7,274 nucleotides of DNA. Source: an uncultured Blautia sp. Lineage in GTDB: Bacteria > Bacillota > Clostridia > Lachnospirales > Lachnospiraceae. Made by a program: the position numbers and the translations under genes. A model generated the notes under the pieces. It did not search any database. It worked only from the letters and a program-made list of their open reading frames with translations, and had not been told where the DNA came from. The first letter of the stretch is position 1. Each line of letters starts with the position of its first letter. Below are positions 1-6,311 of the stretch, in pieces. Location of the stretch: NCBI GenBank assembly GCA_945872375.1, contig CAMBYR010000104.1:1-7274 (forward strand), read 5' to 3'.

Positions 1-7
1 CTCGGGA

Positions 8-31
8 TTTCCATGCATAAATGCATGGAAA
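8..31. repeat. Perfect 11-bp inverted repeat, 2-nt centre
   Basis: TTTCCATGCAT (8-18) and ATGCATGGAAA (21-31) are exact reverse complements separated by AA. The site lies upstream of the cyclase promoter. There is no U-tract after it, so it is not an intrinsic terminator, and a 2-nt loop is too tight for a fully paired RNA hairpin. It could be a protein-binding palindrome, part of a dispersed intergenic repeat, or the tail of a gene cut by the window edge: frame 1 is open from base 1 to a TGA at 64-66, but frame 2 is open too, so coding cannot be decided. Confidence 0.6.
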
Positions 32-94
32 CGCCTCGCGGGATATTACCTGTGATCAGTAACTGATTTATAACTCTTTCACACCGAAAGAAGA

Positions 95-122
95 TTGACC
101 TGAAAAGTAACTATAGTATAAA
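95..122 (+). promoter_or_regulatory. Probable sigma-A promoter of the cyclase gene
   Basis: TTGACC (95-100) is followed after 16 nt by TATAAA (117-122). An alternative -10, TAAAAT (119-124), gives an 18-nt spacer. Transcription would begin near 129, leaving a leader of about 48 nt before the ATG at 177. The -35 box is close to consensus. No operator is evident apart from the palindrome at 8-31, which is far upstream. Confidence 0.5.
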
Positions 123-176
123 ATACAATAAGAAATTATAGTCATGTCCAGAGATATTCTGAAAGGTGGTAACAAA

Positions 177-2000
177 ATGCCGGATAAAAATAAAAGAACA
201 CGGAGCCATTGGATCGGCAGTGTGTTCCTTGCAGTTATCGTGTTTGCAGTGTGCTGTACACAGATCTTTTACTCTGTAGATAAATTCCTGTCGGATCCTT
301 TATATTACACAGCTTCTGTGCCTGACAGCAACATTAAAATCATAGCCATTGATGAAAAAACCATACAGAAATACGGCGACATCAGAACATGGGACAGAAA
401 AATCTGGGCAGAGCTTGTAGAGCTTCTCAACAGCGGGGATACCGATCCAGAGGTGATTGCTCTTGATATTATGTACATAGGCGCTGTGGAAGAAACGTCT
501 GACACACATTTTGCAGAGGTCTGTAAAAACGGCGGCAATGTGATCACAGCAGTGAATGCCGTGTACGGCACACAGCTCAGCAAAGAAGGCCAAACGATAT
601 CCGCAGATACGAGTCATATAGAAATGGTGGAATACCCCTACGAAGAACTGAAAGCGGCTTCTTCCTACGGTTTTGCCAATATAATGCAGAACACAGACGG
701 CTATATCCGATACGCCAGAGAATACATTGATTACAATGGCGAGAGGATCGATTTCTTTCCCGTTACGGTGTACCGGCAATATTGCGAAATGCATGGAATA
801 GAACCGAAGCTTCCGAAAACCTTTTCCAGCAATCTGTTTTCCTTTGATTATACGGGAAAGAGCGGTGCTTATGAGATCGTTTCCATGTGTGATGTGCTGG
901 ATGGAACGGTCGATGTCCGGGTATTTGCTGACAGCGCGGTGTTTGTAGGTGCATATGCGCCGGGAATGCAGGACTCCTATCATGTACCGATTCAAAAAGG
1001 CAGCCCGATGTATGGCGTTGAGGTTCACGCAAATATCCTGGAATCGCTTCTGGAACAGAATACCAAAGTGGCGGCCACGCCCTGGATTTATGCTTTCCTT
1101 GCTGCAATCACGGTTTGGGGATACTATGTCCTTGTCAGCCGTGTGAAGCTCCTTCCATCAACAATTATGTCTGTGGCTGTGATCGGTGCCGATCTGCTGA
1201 TCGGTAAGCTCCTGTTTGGCGTTGGTTATGTGATCAATGTCATCGAAGTGCCGATTTTTGTGCTGCTTATTTATGTATATCATCTGGCATATAACTATCT
1301 CGCAGAGGTGATACACAGAAAAAAAGTGCTCTCTGCCTTTAAAAAATATGTTGCTCCCAAGGTAGTGGATGAAATATCCAGACAAAAGGATTTTAAAATT
1401 GTTCTTGGAGGAGAAAACAGAAATATCGCGGTTTTATTTGTGGATATCCGTGGGTTTACGCCCATGTCCGAAAGCCTTGCGCCAGAACAGGTGGTAGAGA
1501 TTCTGAATGAGTATCTGCAGCTTACCACGCAGTCCGTTTTCAATAACGGAGGGACATTGGATAAATTCATCGGCGATGCCACTATGGCAATTTTCAACGC
1601 CCCCTTCGACCTGGAGGATTACATCTACAAAGCAGTTTGTACTGCCAGGGATATTGCTGCCGGCAGTTCCGGGCTGGAGCAAAAGCTGATGGAGCGATTT
1701 GGCAGAAGCATCAGCTTCGGCATAGGGATCAACTGCGGAAATGCGGTCGTGGGGAATATCGGCTGCGAATACAGGATGGATTACACCGCTATTGGAGATA
1801 CGGTCAATACAGCGGCAAGGCTGGAAAGCAAAGCCGGACCGGGTGAAATCCTTGTCAGTGAAGCAGTGTATGAGCATTTGCGGGGTCGTGTCCATATGGA
1901 GTATGTGGAAAAGATGATGCTTAAGGGAAAAAAAGAAGGCGTCAACGTATACCGGGTACCGGTCACGGATCCTGCCGGAAAGGTAACTCATGTCTGCTGA
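177..2000 (+). CDS. CHASE2-domain class III adenylate/guanylate cyclase, membrane-bound
   Basis: Predicted 607-aa cyclase making cyclic nucleotide from ATP (cAMP most likely) in response to an extracellular signal. Order of parts: TM1 (about 12-34); an extracytoplasmic CHASE2 sensor (about 40-300) with the family's IDE...R...LDI block near 57-100 and a GVEVHAN block near 280-286; three TM helices (about 302-375); a linker; and the catalytic domain (about 414-594). Both metal-binding aspartates are present (D423 in FVDIRGF, D467 in FIGDA). The purine-selecting pair is K463/T537, the lysine/threonine arrangement of class IIIb adenylate cyclases, and the transition-state N544 and R548 are intact, so the enzyme should be active. 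I chose ATG 177 because AAGGTGG (163-169) sits 7 nt before it; an in-frame ATG at 144 lacks a ribosome binding site. It appears monocistronic and convergent with the antiporter gene. The ligand cannot be read from sequence. Confidence 0.93.
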   Translation: MPDKNKRTRSHWIGSVFLAVIVFAVCCTQIFYSVDKFLSDPLYYTASVPDSNIKIIAIDEKTIQKYGDIRTWDRKIWAELVELLNSGDTDPEVIALDIMYIGAVEETSDTHFAEVCKNGGNVITAVNAVYGTQLSKEGQTISADTSHIEMVEYPYEELKAASSYGFANIMQNTDGYIRYAREYIDYNGERIDFFPVTVYRQYCEMHGIEPKLPKTFSSNLFSFDYTGKSGAYEIVSMCDVLDGTVDVRVFADSAVFVGAYAPGMQDSYHVPIQKGSPMYGVEVHANILESLLEQNTKVAATPWIYAFLAAITVWGYYVLVSRVKLLPSTIMSVAVIGADLLIGKLLFGVGYVINVIEVPIFVLLIYVYHLAYNYLAEVIHRKKVLSAFKKYVAPKVVDEISRQKDFKIVLGGENRNIAVLFVDIRGFTPMSESLAPEQVVEILNEYLQLTTQSVFNNGGTLDKFIGDATMAIFNAPFDLEDYIYKAVCTARDIAAGSSGLEQKLMERFGRSISFGIGINCGNAVVGNIGCEYRMDYTAIGDTVNTAARLESKAGPGEILVSEAVYEHLRGRVHMEYVEKMMLKGKKEGVNVYRVPVTDPAGKVTHVC

Positions 2001-2017
2001 AAACCAGTAAATCCTCC

Positions 2018-2056
2018 CCTGTTTCGGCAGCTGCGGCAGAATGATAACCCGACAGG
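2018..2056. terminator. Weak hairpin between convergent genes
   Basis: CCTGT-tt-CGG (2018-2027) can pair with CCG-ACAGG (2049-2056) across a 2-nt bulge. It fills most of the 60-bp gap between the two converging stop codons, where a bidirectional terminator would be expected. Neither strand has a proper U-tract after it, so this is only a candidate. Confidence 0.22.
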
Positions 2057-2060
2057 TACG

Positions 2061-2990
2061 TCAGGCTGTCAAATATACGAAATATGCCGCATAACCGACA
2101 AGCATTACAATTCCTCCGGTTCTGGACAGCTTATGATCACGGAATACACACAGCCACAAAAGAATTCCCGCTGCGGCAGCAATTAGTGTGTCCACGATAA
2201 ATTTAGTTTCAAAAATCACCGGTGTAATAAGCGCCGTGGTTCCTACCACAAACAGAATATTAAAAATGTTGCTGCCCACAATATTTCCGATGGCAATATC
2301 AGCTTTCCCCTTCATAGCCGCAGAAACCGAAGTTACCAGTTCCGGCAGGGAGGTTCCCAGTGCCACGATCGTCAGGCCGATAAAGCGTTCACTCAGTCCC
2401 GCCGCCTTTGCAATGGCCGTTGCTGCATCTACAGCAAAATCACTGCCCAGCATGATCAGGCCAAGACCGATCACGATAAACAGAAGCAGTTTCCAGACGG
2501 GCTGGTTTTTCTCCTCCGGAATCTCTTCCTTATCCTTTTTTGCCATCCAAAGCAGATACAAAAGATATGCAATAAATGCGATCCAAAGCACCACGCCTTC
2601 CCATAATACAATTTTATTTCCTGTACAGCCAAACACCAGCAGCAGAAAGGTCATAGCAAGCATATAAGGCATTTCCACCCGGACAGTGGACTTTGCCACG
2701 GCAATGGGAACGATCACGGATGCAAGACCCAGGATTATCAGGATATTCATAATGTTGCTTCCTACAATGTTTCCGATGGTGATTCCTGCATTTCCCTTCA
2801 ATGCGGCTGTAATACTAACCGCCGCTTCCGGCGCGCTTGTTCCCATGGCAACGATTGTCAGGCCGATCACCAGATGCGGAATTCCGAATTTTTCCGCAAT
2901 TCCTGCTGCTCCGTCCACAAACCAGTCAGCGCCTTTTACCAGCATGAAAAAACCAAGAGCGAGCAATAAAAACTGTAACAAAATTCCCAT
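2061..2990 (-). CDS. CaCA-family cation antiporter (YrbG-like Na+/Ca2+ or Mn2+ exchanger)
   Basis: 309-aa polytopic inner-membrane antiporter, the usual length for bacterial YrbG-type CaCA proteins, with about ten hydrophobic segments. Two inverted alpha-repeats define the family: GTSAPE (50-55) with GNIVGSN (73-79), and GTSLPE (212-217) with GNIVGSN (235-241). E55 and E217 correspond to the two central ion-binding glutamates. A charged cytoplasmic loop (about 150-165, rich in K/E) separates the halves. Start: AGAGGA lies 7 nt upstream of ATG 2990; an in-frame ATG at 3026 would add MTLMKKRKEESC and put the Shine-Dalgarno inside the gene, so I rejected it. The gene stands alone with its own promoter and an Mn2+-type riboswitch. 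The family normally moves Ca2+ out against Na+ or H+; the riboswitch context suggests Mn2+ export here, which is inference. Confidence 0.93.
   Translation of the reverse strand: MGILLQFLLLALGFFMLVKGADWFVDGAAGIAEKFGIPHLVIGLTIVAMGTSAPEAAVSITAALKGNAGITIGNIVGSNIMNILIILGLASVIVPIAVAKSTVRVEMPYMLAMTFLLLVFGCTGNKIVLWEGVVLWIAFIAYLLYLLWMAKKDKEEIPEEKNQPVWKLLLFIVIGLGLIMLGSDFAVDAATAIAKAAGLSERFIGLTIVALGTSLPELVTSVSAAMKGKADIAIGNIVGSNIFNILFVVGTTALITPVIFETKFIVDTLIAAAAGILLWLCVFRDHKLSRTGGIVMLVGYAAYFVYLTA
2220..2387 (-). repeat. Alpha-2 repeat coding segment of the antiporter
   Basis: Codes for residues 202-257, including GTSLPE and GNIVGSN. It is the second copy of an ancient internal duplication, exactly 162 codons after the first. 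Similarity is still visible in the DNA, for example around 2279-2297 against 2765-2783. Confidence 0.8.
2706..2873 (-). repeat. Alpha-1 repeat coding segment of the antiporter
   Basis: Codes for residues 40-95, including GTSAPE and GNIVGSN. It pairs with the alpha-2 segment; the two halves are expected to insert with opposite topology and together form the ion site. Confidence 0.8.
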
Positions 2991-3047
2991 ACATGATTCC
3001 TCTTTTCTTTTTTTCATCAACGTCATAAAGGAGTATGATCCGGGCAG

Positions 3048-3094
3048 AAAAAAAAGAGACTTTTACCGCACACAAAAAATGCGATAAAAGTCTC
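3048..3094 (-). terminator. Riboswitch-controlled intrinsic terminator upstream of antiporter
   Basis: Read on the minus strand, GAGACTTTTATCGCA (3094-3080) pairs with TGCGGTAAAAGTCTC (3070-3056) over 15 bp with one U-G wobble and a 9-nt loop. Eight T follow directly (3055-3048). It lies between the antiporter promoter and its start codon, so it acts on the antiporter leader rather than ending a gene. Its 5' arm contains the last bases of the aptamer (CGAGAC and the P1 strand), so terminator and aptamer P1 cannot form together. It could also stop read-through from the kinase operon. Confidence 0.9.
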
Positions 3095-3180
3095 GTTCTT
3101 ATTTCAGTATGTATCCCGGCCTGATGGCGTGATGACGTGATACATAACATCCCTGCAGATGCGAACTACTCCCTGATATC
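3083..3180 (-). promoter_or_regulatory. yybP-ykoY-type manganese riboswitch aptamer
   Basis: The minus-strand leader has the two signature blocks of the yybP-ykoY aptamer: GGGAGTAG (3173-3166) near the 5' end and CGAGAC (3095-3090) near the 3' end. The flanks form closing stem P1: GATATCAG (3180-3173) with CTTTTATC (3090-3083), six pairs and two central mismatches. Between them are an internal stem ATGTATC (3150-3144) / GATACAT (3115-3109) and a small GCC-ATCA-GGC hairpin. The predicted transcript start near 3180 coincides with the first P1 base. This family is known to bind Mn2+ and to regulate Mn2+ exporters. Because P1 uses the 5' arm of the terminator, Mn2+ binding should block termination and turn the antiporter on. 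Identification is by eye, not by covariance model. Confidence 0.82.
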
Positions 3181-3186
3181 GGGATA

Positions 3187-3215
3187 ATTCTAGCAAACCA
3201 CCTGTTTTCCGTCAA
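3187..3215 (-). promoter_or_regulatory. Strong sigma-A promoter of the riboswitch-antiporter transcript
   Basis: On the minus strand TTGACG (3215-3210) and TAGAAT (3192-3187) are separated by exactly 17 nt. The start would fall near 3180, directly at the riboswitch. It lies just past the terminator of the kinase operon, so the antiporter is an independent transcription unit. Confidence 0.75.
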
Positions 3216-3236
3216 GTACCAATTATCATTTTTTTC

Positions 3237-3259
3237 AAAAAAGGCTGTTGGCCTTCTTT
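3237..3259 (-). terminator. Intrinsic terminator of the two-component operon
   Basis: AAAGAAGGC (3259-3251) pairs with GCCTTTTTT (3245-3237) around the loop CAACA, with one G-U wobble; the U-run forms the 3' arm. It begins 4 nt after the kinase stop codon. The plus strand gives a similar hairpin, but no plus-strand gene ends here. Confidence 0.7.
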
Positions 3260-3263
3260 CTCT

Positions 3264-4541
3264 TCAGGAGGCCGCGGGCAGTACGATCCGGATCCTGGTT
3301 CCCAGCTCCGTTCTGGACAAGATTTCAAAATGCCCTCCATGCTTGTCCACGATCCATTTGGCAATGGACAGTCCCAGACCTGTGCCCTGATAGCTTCTTG
3401 CCTCATCTGCCCGGTAAAACCTGTCAAACATATGCGCCACATCCGCTGAAGCCATGCCGATTCCCGTATCCTGCACCTGCAAAAAAGCCTCTCCGTTTCC
3501 GCACCGGCCAAAGCTCAGAATGATCTCATCTCCCGCCTTTGTGTATTTCGCAGCATTATCCACAAGGATCCTCACTGCCTGCTTCAGCATTCCTGCATCT
3601 GCCCGCACCTGAATCTCCTGCTCCTCCTTCGAAAAACGATAGGGATGAGCTTCATCGATCATAAAAGATTCTTCATAAACCTCCTGCATGATTCCATTCA
3701 GAGAAACCATTTCCAGATTCATTCTGTTTTTGCCGCTGTCTCCACGGGCCAGAAACAGAAGCTGATCCACCAGGCGTTTCATGTGGTCTGATTCGTGCTG
3801 AATCGCTGTAATGGATTCCTCCAGAACCTTTTCATCCTCCTTGCCCCATCTTGACAGCATGTTCGCATATCCCTGAATCACCGCAATAGGAGTACGAAGC
3901 TCATGGGATGCATCATTGACAAACTGTGCCTGCTGCCGATAGGAATCCCGCATACGGATCAGCAGATTGTTCATAGCAGCTTCAATTCCCTGAAGATCAG
4001 AATCCCCAAAGGACAAAAGCTCCGACTCCTCCGGAGAAATGCTGGAAATCGCATCTTCGATCTGCTGATATTTTTCTTCTGAAAACGTCATTCGGCTCAA
4101 TTCATCTGCCTTCAGGGCGATTTCGTTGATGGGTGCCAGCATCCGCCGGATTTTCCGTTCTTCATTTGCATAGGACATTGCAATCTTTAAAAACTGCATG
4201 ATGACCAGAACCAGCAGGCTGAGTCCCAGTACAACCAGCGGCCGATACAGTTCCAGCTCCAGAAGTATCTTTCCGTTTTCGTCTGCGACACGATAAGTCA
4301 GCTCCCGGAGCTGACTGAAATGAACCAGCATCCGCTGATTCTGCATACTGATTTTTCCGATTTCCATCCATTCCCTGTCCAGAATCCAGCCTGCCGAAAG
4401 AAGCAGGCAAAGGAAAAAATCGAAGCTCAGATACATTGCCGTCTGTTTTCTGATCATGGACCAGTGAAGCTTATGGGCAATGGATGACATGCGCTTTGTT
4501 TCACTTTGCTTTACGCTTTTCTTTTTTATTGTCTGACTCAT
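3264..4541 (-). CDS. Sensor histidine kinase of a two-component system
   Basis: 425-aa membrane histidine kinase, partner of the response regulator encoded immediately upstream. A basic cytoplasmic N-terminus (1-34) leads into TM1 (about 35-54), a short extracytoplasmic loop (about 55-98) and TM2 (about 99-120). A HAMP-like linker (about 121-200) precedes the HisKA domain with the phospho-acceptor H213 in ASHELRTP. The HATPase domain has the N box (N329 in VDNAAKY), G1 (DTGIG, 358-362), F box (FDRFY, 372-376) and G2 (GTGLG, 386-390). All catalytic motifs are intact. Its ATG overlaps the regulator stop by ATGA (4538-4541), implying translational coupling; a GGAG lies 6 nt before the start. The loop is too short for a large ligand-binding domain, so it may sense within the membrane or through a partner protein. 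The signal is unknown. Confidence 0.95.
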   Translation of the reverse strand: MSQTIKKKSVKQSETKRMSSIAHKLHWSMIRKQTAMYLSFDFFLCLLLSAGWILDREWMEIGKISMQNQRMLVHFSQLRELTYRVADENGKILLELELYRPLVVLGLSLLVLVIMQFLKIAMSYANEERKIRRMLAPINEIALKADELSRMTFSEEKYQQIEDAISSISPEESELLSFGDSDLQGIEAAMNNLLIRMRDSYRQQAQFVNDASHELRTPIAVIQGYANMLSRWGKEDEKVLEESITAIQHESDHMKRLVDQLLFLARGDSGKNRMNLEMVSLNGIMQEVYEESFMIDEAHPYRFSKEEQEIQVRADAGMLKQAVRILVDNAAKYTKAGDEIILSFGRCGNGEAFLQVQDTGIGMASADVAHMFDRFYRADEARSYQGTGLGLSIAKWIVDKHGGHFEILSRTELGTRIRIVLPAAS

Positions 4542-5257
4542 GATTTCTCCGTATTTTCTGATTTAATCACGTATCCCACACCTCTGACAGTCTGGATCAG
4601 TTTGATGCCGAATACCTCATCGATCTTTGAACGAAGGAAACGGATATATACGTCCACCACGTTGGTTTCTCCCACATAGTCAAATCCGCAGACCCGATCC
4701 AGAAGCACATCACGGGCCATGACAATGTCCTGATTTTCCAGAAGAATGCGAAGCATCTGGAATTCCCGGTTGGTAAGCGTGATTTCCTGTCCGTCATAGG
4801 TCACCTGATGACGTTTTTCGGAAAGCATCAGCTTTCCCCGGCGGAACACGCCTTCCTCCGGCTCCTGAACCGATGCCGGAGCCACCGCTGTTTTTCCGTG
4901 AAGCTTCAGGGCCACACGAATTCTGGCCAGAAGCTCCTCGATGGCAAAGGGCTTGGTAATATAGTCCACCGCTCCGGCATCCAGCCCTGCCACCTTGTCC
5001 ATGACCGCATCTCTGGCCGTAAGAAGGATCACCGGCACCGGCTTGTCCTGCTGCAGCCTTCTCAGGACCTCCAGGCCATTCAGGCCCGGAAGCATAATAT
5101 CCAGAAGAATCAGATCATAATCCTCTTCCATTGCCATACGATAAGCATCTCTTCCATTGACTGCCTTGCTGATCTGATATCCTTCGTGGAGCAGTTCCAG
5201 CTCCACGAATCTTGCCAGTTTTTCCTCATCCTCTACCACCAGAATATGCGCACCCAT
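4538..5257 (-). CDS. OmpR/PhoB-family DNA-binding response regulator
   Basis: 239-aa cytoplasmic transcription regulator. The receiver domain (about 3-118) has the acidic pocket E9-D10, phospho-acceptor D53 (LLDIMLPG), T80 and K102 (TKPF). A linker (about 119-136) joins a winged-helix DNA-binding domain (about 137-232), ending in the TVRGVGYVI wing typical of OmpR/PhoB proteins. One small oddity is AGAVDY (94-99), where most family members have GADDY. Ribosome binding site AGAGGGAG (5268-5261) lies 3 nt before the ATG. The gene is preceded by the DUF4342 protein gene (48-nt gap) and overlaps the kinase gene by 4 nt. OmpR-type regulators often bind direct repeats of about 11 bp; such repeats exist upstream of this operon, so autoregulation is plausible. 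Confidence 0.95.
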   Translation of the reverse strand: MGAHILVVEDEEKLARFVELELLHEGYQISKAVNGRDAYRMAMEEDYDLILLDIMLPGLNGLEVLRRLQQDKPVPVILLTARDAVMDKVAGLDAGAVDYITKPFAIEELLARIRVALKLHGKTAVAPASVQEPEEGVFRRGKLMLSEKRHQVTYDGQEITLTNREFQMLRILLENQDIVMARDVLLDRVCGFDYVGETNVVDVYIRFLRSKIDEVFGIKLIQTVRGVGYVIKSENTEKS

Positions 5258-5304
5258 GTTCTCCCTCTTTCCCGTCGGTCTGCACGCTTCGGTACAGCCG
5301 TGTT

Positions 5305-5310
5305 ATTATA
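5305..5310 (-). promoter_or_regulatory. Isolated consensus -10 before the response regulator
   Basis: TATAAT on the minus strand (5310-5305) overlaps the stop codon of the upstream gene, but the hexamer 17 nt before it (AGTAAA) is a poor -35. It might be a weak internal promoter giving regulator and kinase transcripts alone; it may equally be chance in AT-rich sequence. Confidence 0.2.
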
Positions 5311-5833
5311 ATTTATTGTACTCGTCTTTTACTTTGTCTGCAAATTCACTTGCCTTTTCCATGGCCTTATTTACACCATCCAGGTCATCCTTTCCCCGGA
5401 AAGAATACTGGCACTCCAGAAACAGTCCCACGATCATCGCCGGAATCACCACCTGCCAAACCAGCAGCAGCGCCAGCACAAAGGCCCATACCGGAACCTG
5501 AAGGATTTCCTTTCCCTTTCTGACAATGCAGAAATAGTTTGCCTTGCTCTTTTCCCAGAGGATTCCGCAGATTCTTCCAAGCTTCTGGAAAAATCCTTCC
5601 ACCGGCTCCTTTTCCTGTTCTTCCACCTTTTCCTTTACGGAAACATACTGGGCCTGCTCCTCATAATCCGTGGAATAGGATTCCTGTTCCGGTGCGTTTA
5701 CTTTCCCGGCACGTTCCAGATAAACCATGGCATCCAGAAGATCCCATTCCGAAGCCTCCAATGCTTCTTTTGCATCCTCATAGCTGACATTTGCACGTTC
5801 TCTTAATTTTTCCACTTTTTCTAAATGTTCCAT
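5306..5833 (-). CDS. DUF4342 (UBA-like) domain single-pass membrane protein
   Basis: 175-aa protein of unknown function. Residues about 1-44 match the DUF4342/UBA-like pattern (EKLRERANVSYEDAKEALEA then WDLLDAMVYLER), a three-helix fold related to the N-terminus of elongation factor Ts and to ubiquitin-associated domains, usually a protein-binding module. An acidic, probably disordered linker (about 47-80, many E and Q) follows, then one TM helix (about 113-139) and a charged C-terminal tail (about 145-175) that looks helical. There is no signal peptide, so the UBA-like part is probably cytoplasmic. Ribosome binding site AAAGGTG (5846-5840) precedes the ATG by 6 nt. As first gene of an operon with the response regulator and kinase, it is a candidate accessory protein or main target of that system; this role is inferred from position only. 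Confidence 0.85.
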   Translation of the reverse strand: MEHLEKVEKLRERANVSYEDAKEALEASEWDLLDAMVYLERAGKVNAPEQESYSTDYEEQAQYVSVKEKVEEQEKEPVEGFFQKLGRICGILWEKSKANYFCIVRKGKEILQVPVWAFVLALLLVWQVVIPAMIVGLFLECQYSFRGKDDLDGVNKAMEKASEFADKVKDEYNKL

Positions 5834-5917
5834 TTATTTCACCTTTTCCCTTCAAAAATTTTTCCTGCATTGCATCCGGCTTTCTTCGCCGCTGTATGCT
5901 GCAGTTCCTGTTTACAT

Positions 5918-5946
5918 GTTATAATTTACCAATTGATTCTTAATCA
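5918..5946 (-). promoter_or_regulatory. Possible promoter of the DUF4342-regulator-kinase operon
   Basis: On the minus strand TGATTA (5946-5941) is followed after 17 nt by TATAAC (5923-5918). The -10 is good and the -35 weak, which would fit an activator-dependent promoter. Transcription would start near 5911, giving a leader of about 78 nt. Confidence 0.35.
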
Positions 5947-5960
5947 TTCTTTGAAGGAAG

Positions 5961-6000
5961 ATTAAAATTACATTAAAAGCTCTTTTAATTTTCATAAAAG
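5961..6000. promoter_or_regulatory. AT-rich direct and inverted repeats, candidate regulator binding site
   Basis: ATTAAAA occurs at 5961-5967 and again at 5972-5978, an 11-bp period. ATTAAAAG (5972-5979) and CTTTTAAT (5982-5989) form an exact inverted repeat around CT, and CTTTT (5982-5986) pairs again with AAAAG (5996-6000). The block lies about 15-55 bp upstream of the candidate -35 of the operon, where an OmpR/PhoB-type activator would bind. No protein-specific consensus was recognised. Confidence 0.35.
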
Positions 6001-6273
6001 ATTTTCTGTACCCTGATTCATTTTAGAACACAGCCTGCAGAAAAGCAATGATATTATTTTCTTTACTTTAAGTAACAAAGCCTGTGAAACAGACAAGCAG
6101 CATAAGGTCGCCAGCCACAAAAAACAATGCTGCCAGAGAAAGAGAGGGCATGAAACTGATTTTTTCATATAAAAGCCCTTTATTTCTGCCTACTGTCCTT
6201 AAAAAACGTTTTCTCTTTTATGCGAATTTTATATACATTTTATACTTTTCTAATACCATTATCTAATCTTTCA

Positions 6274-6282
6274 TGCTATACT
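6274..6282 (+). promoter_or_regulatory. Candidate extended -10 promoter for the PLD nuclease gene
   Basis: TGCTATACT carries a TGn extension and a near-consensus -10 (TATACT, 6277-6282). No good -35 lies 16-18 nt upstream, which extended -10 promoters can tolerate. Transcription from here would give a leader of about 205 nt containing both inverted-repeat structures at 6312-6466. Confidence 0.35.
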
Positions 6283-6311
6283 TAATTATCATTTTTCTGG
6301 TTTTGCTCACT

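Noticed and set aside
1..66. 3' end of an upstream gene
   Set aside because: Two frames are open from base 1 and the segment is dominated by a perfect palindrome; too short to assign as coding.
144..176. In-frame upstream ATG at 144 extending the cyclase by 11 residues
   Set aside because: No ribosome binding site precedes 144, while AAGGTGG is ideally placed before ATG 177 and would lie inside the longer version.
2991..3026. Upstream start at 3026 for the antiporter
   Set aside because: The added residues are hydrophilic and unlike the family N-terminus, and the strong AGAGGA site serves ATG 2990.
2188..3087. Long plus-strand open frames opposite the antiporter
   Set aside because: They mirror the antisense of a well-supported gene and have no recognisable domain or ribosome binding site.
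3056..3094. Terminator read as the end of the kinase operon only
   Set aside because: A separate terminator sits right after the kinase stop (3237-3259) and a strong promoter lies between the two, so this one belongs to the antiporter leader.
6084..6266. Possible 60-aa plus-strand gene in the intergenic region
   Set aside because: No usable ribosome binding site before either ATG, low-complexity AT-driven composition (F, Y, I, K rich), no recognised family.
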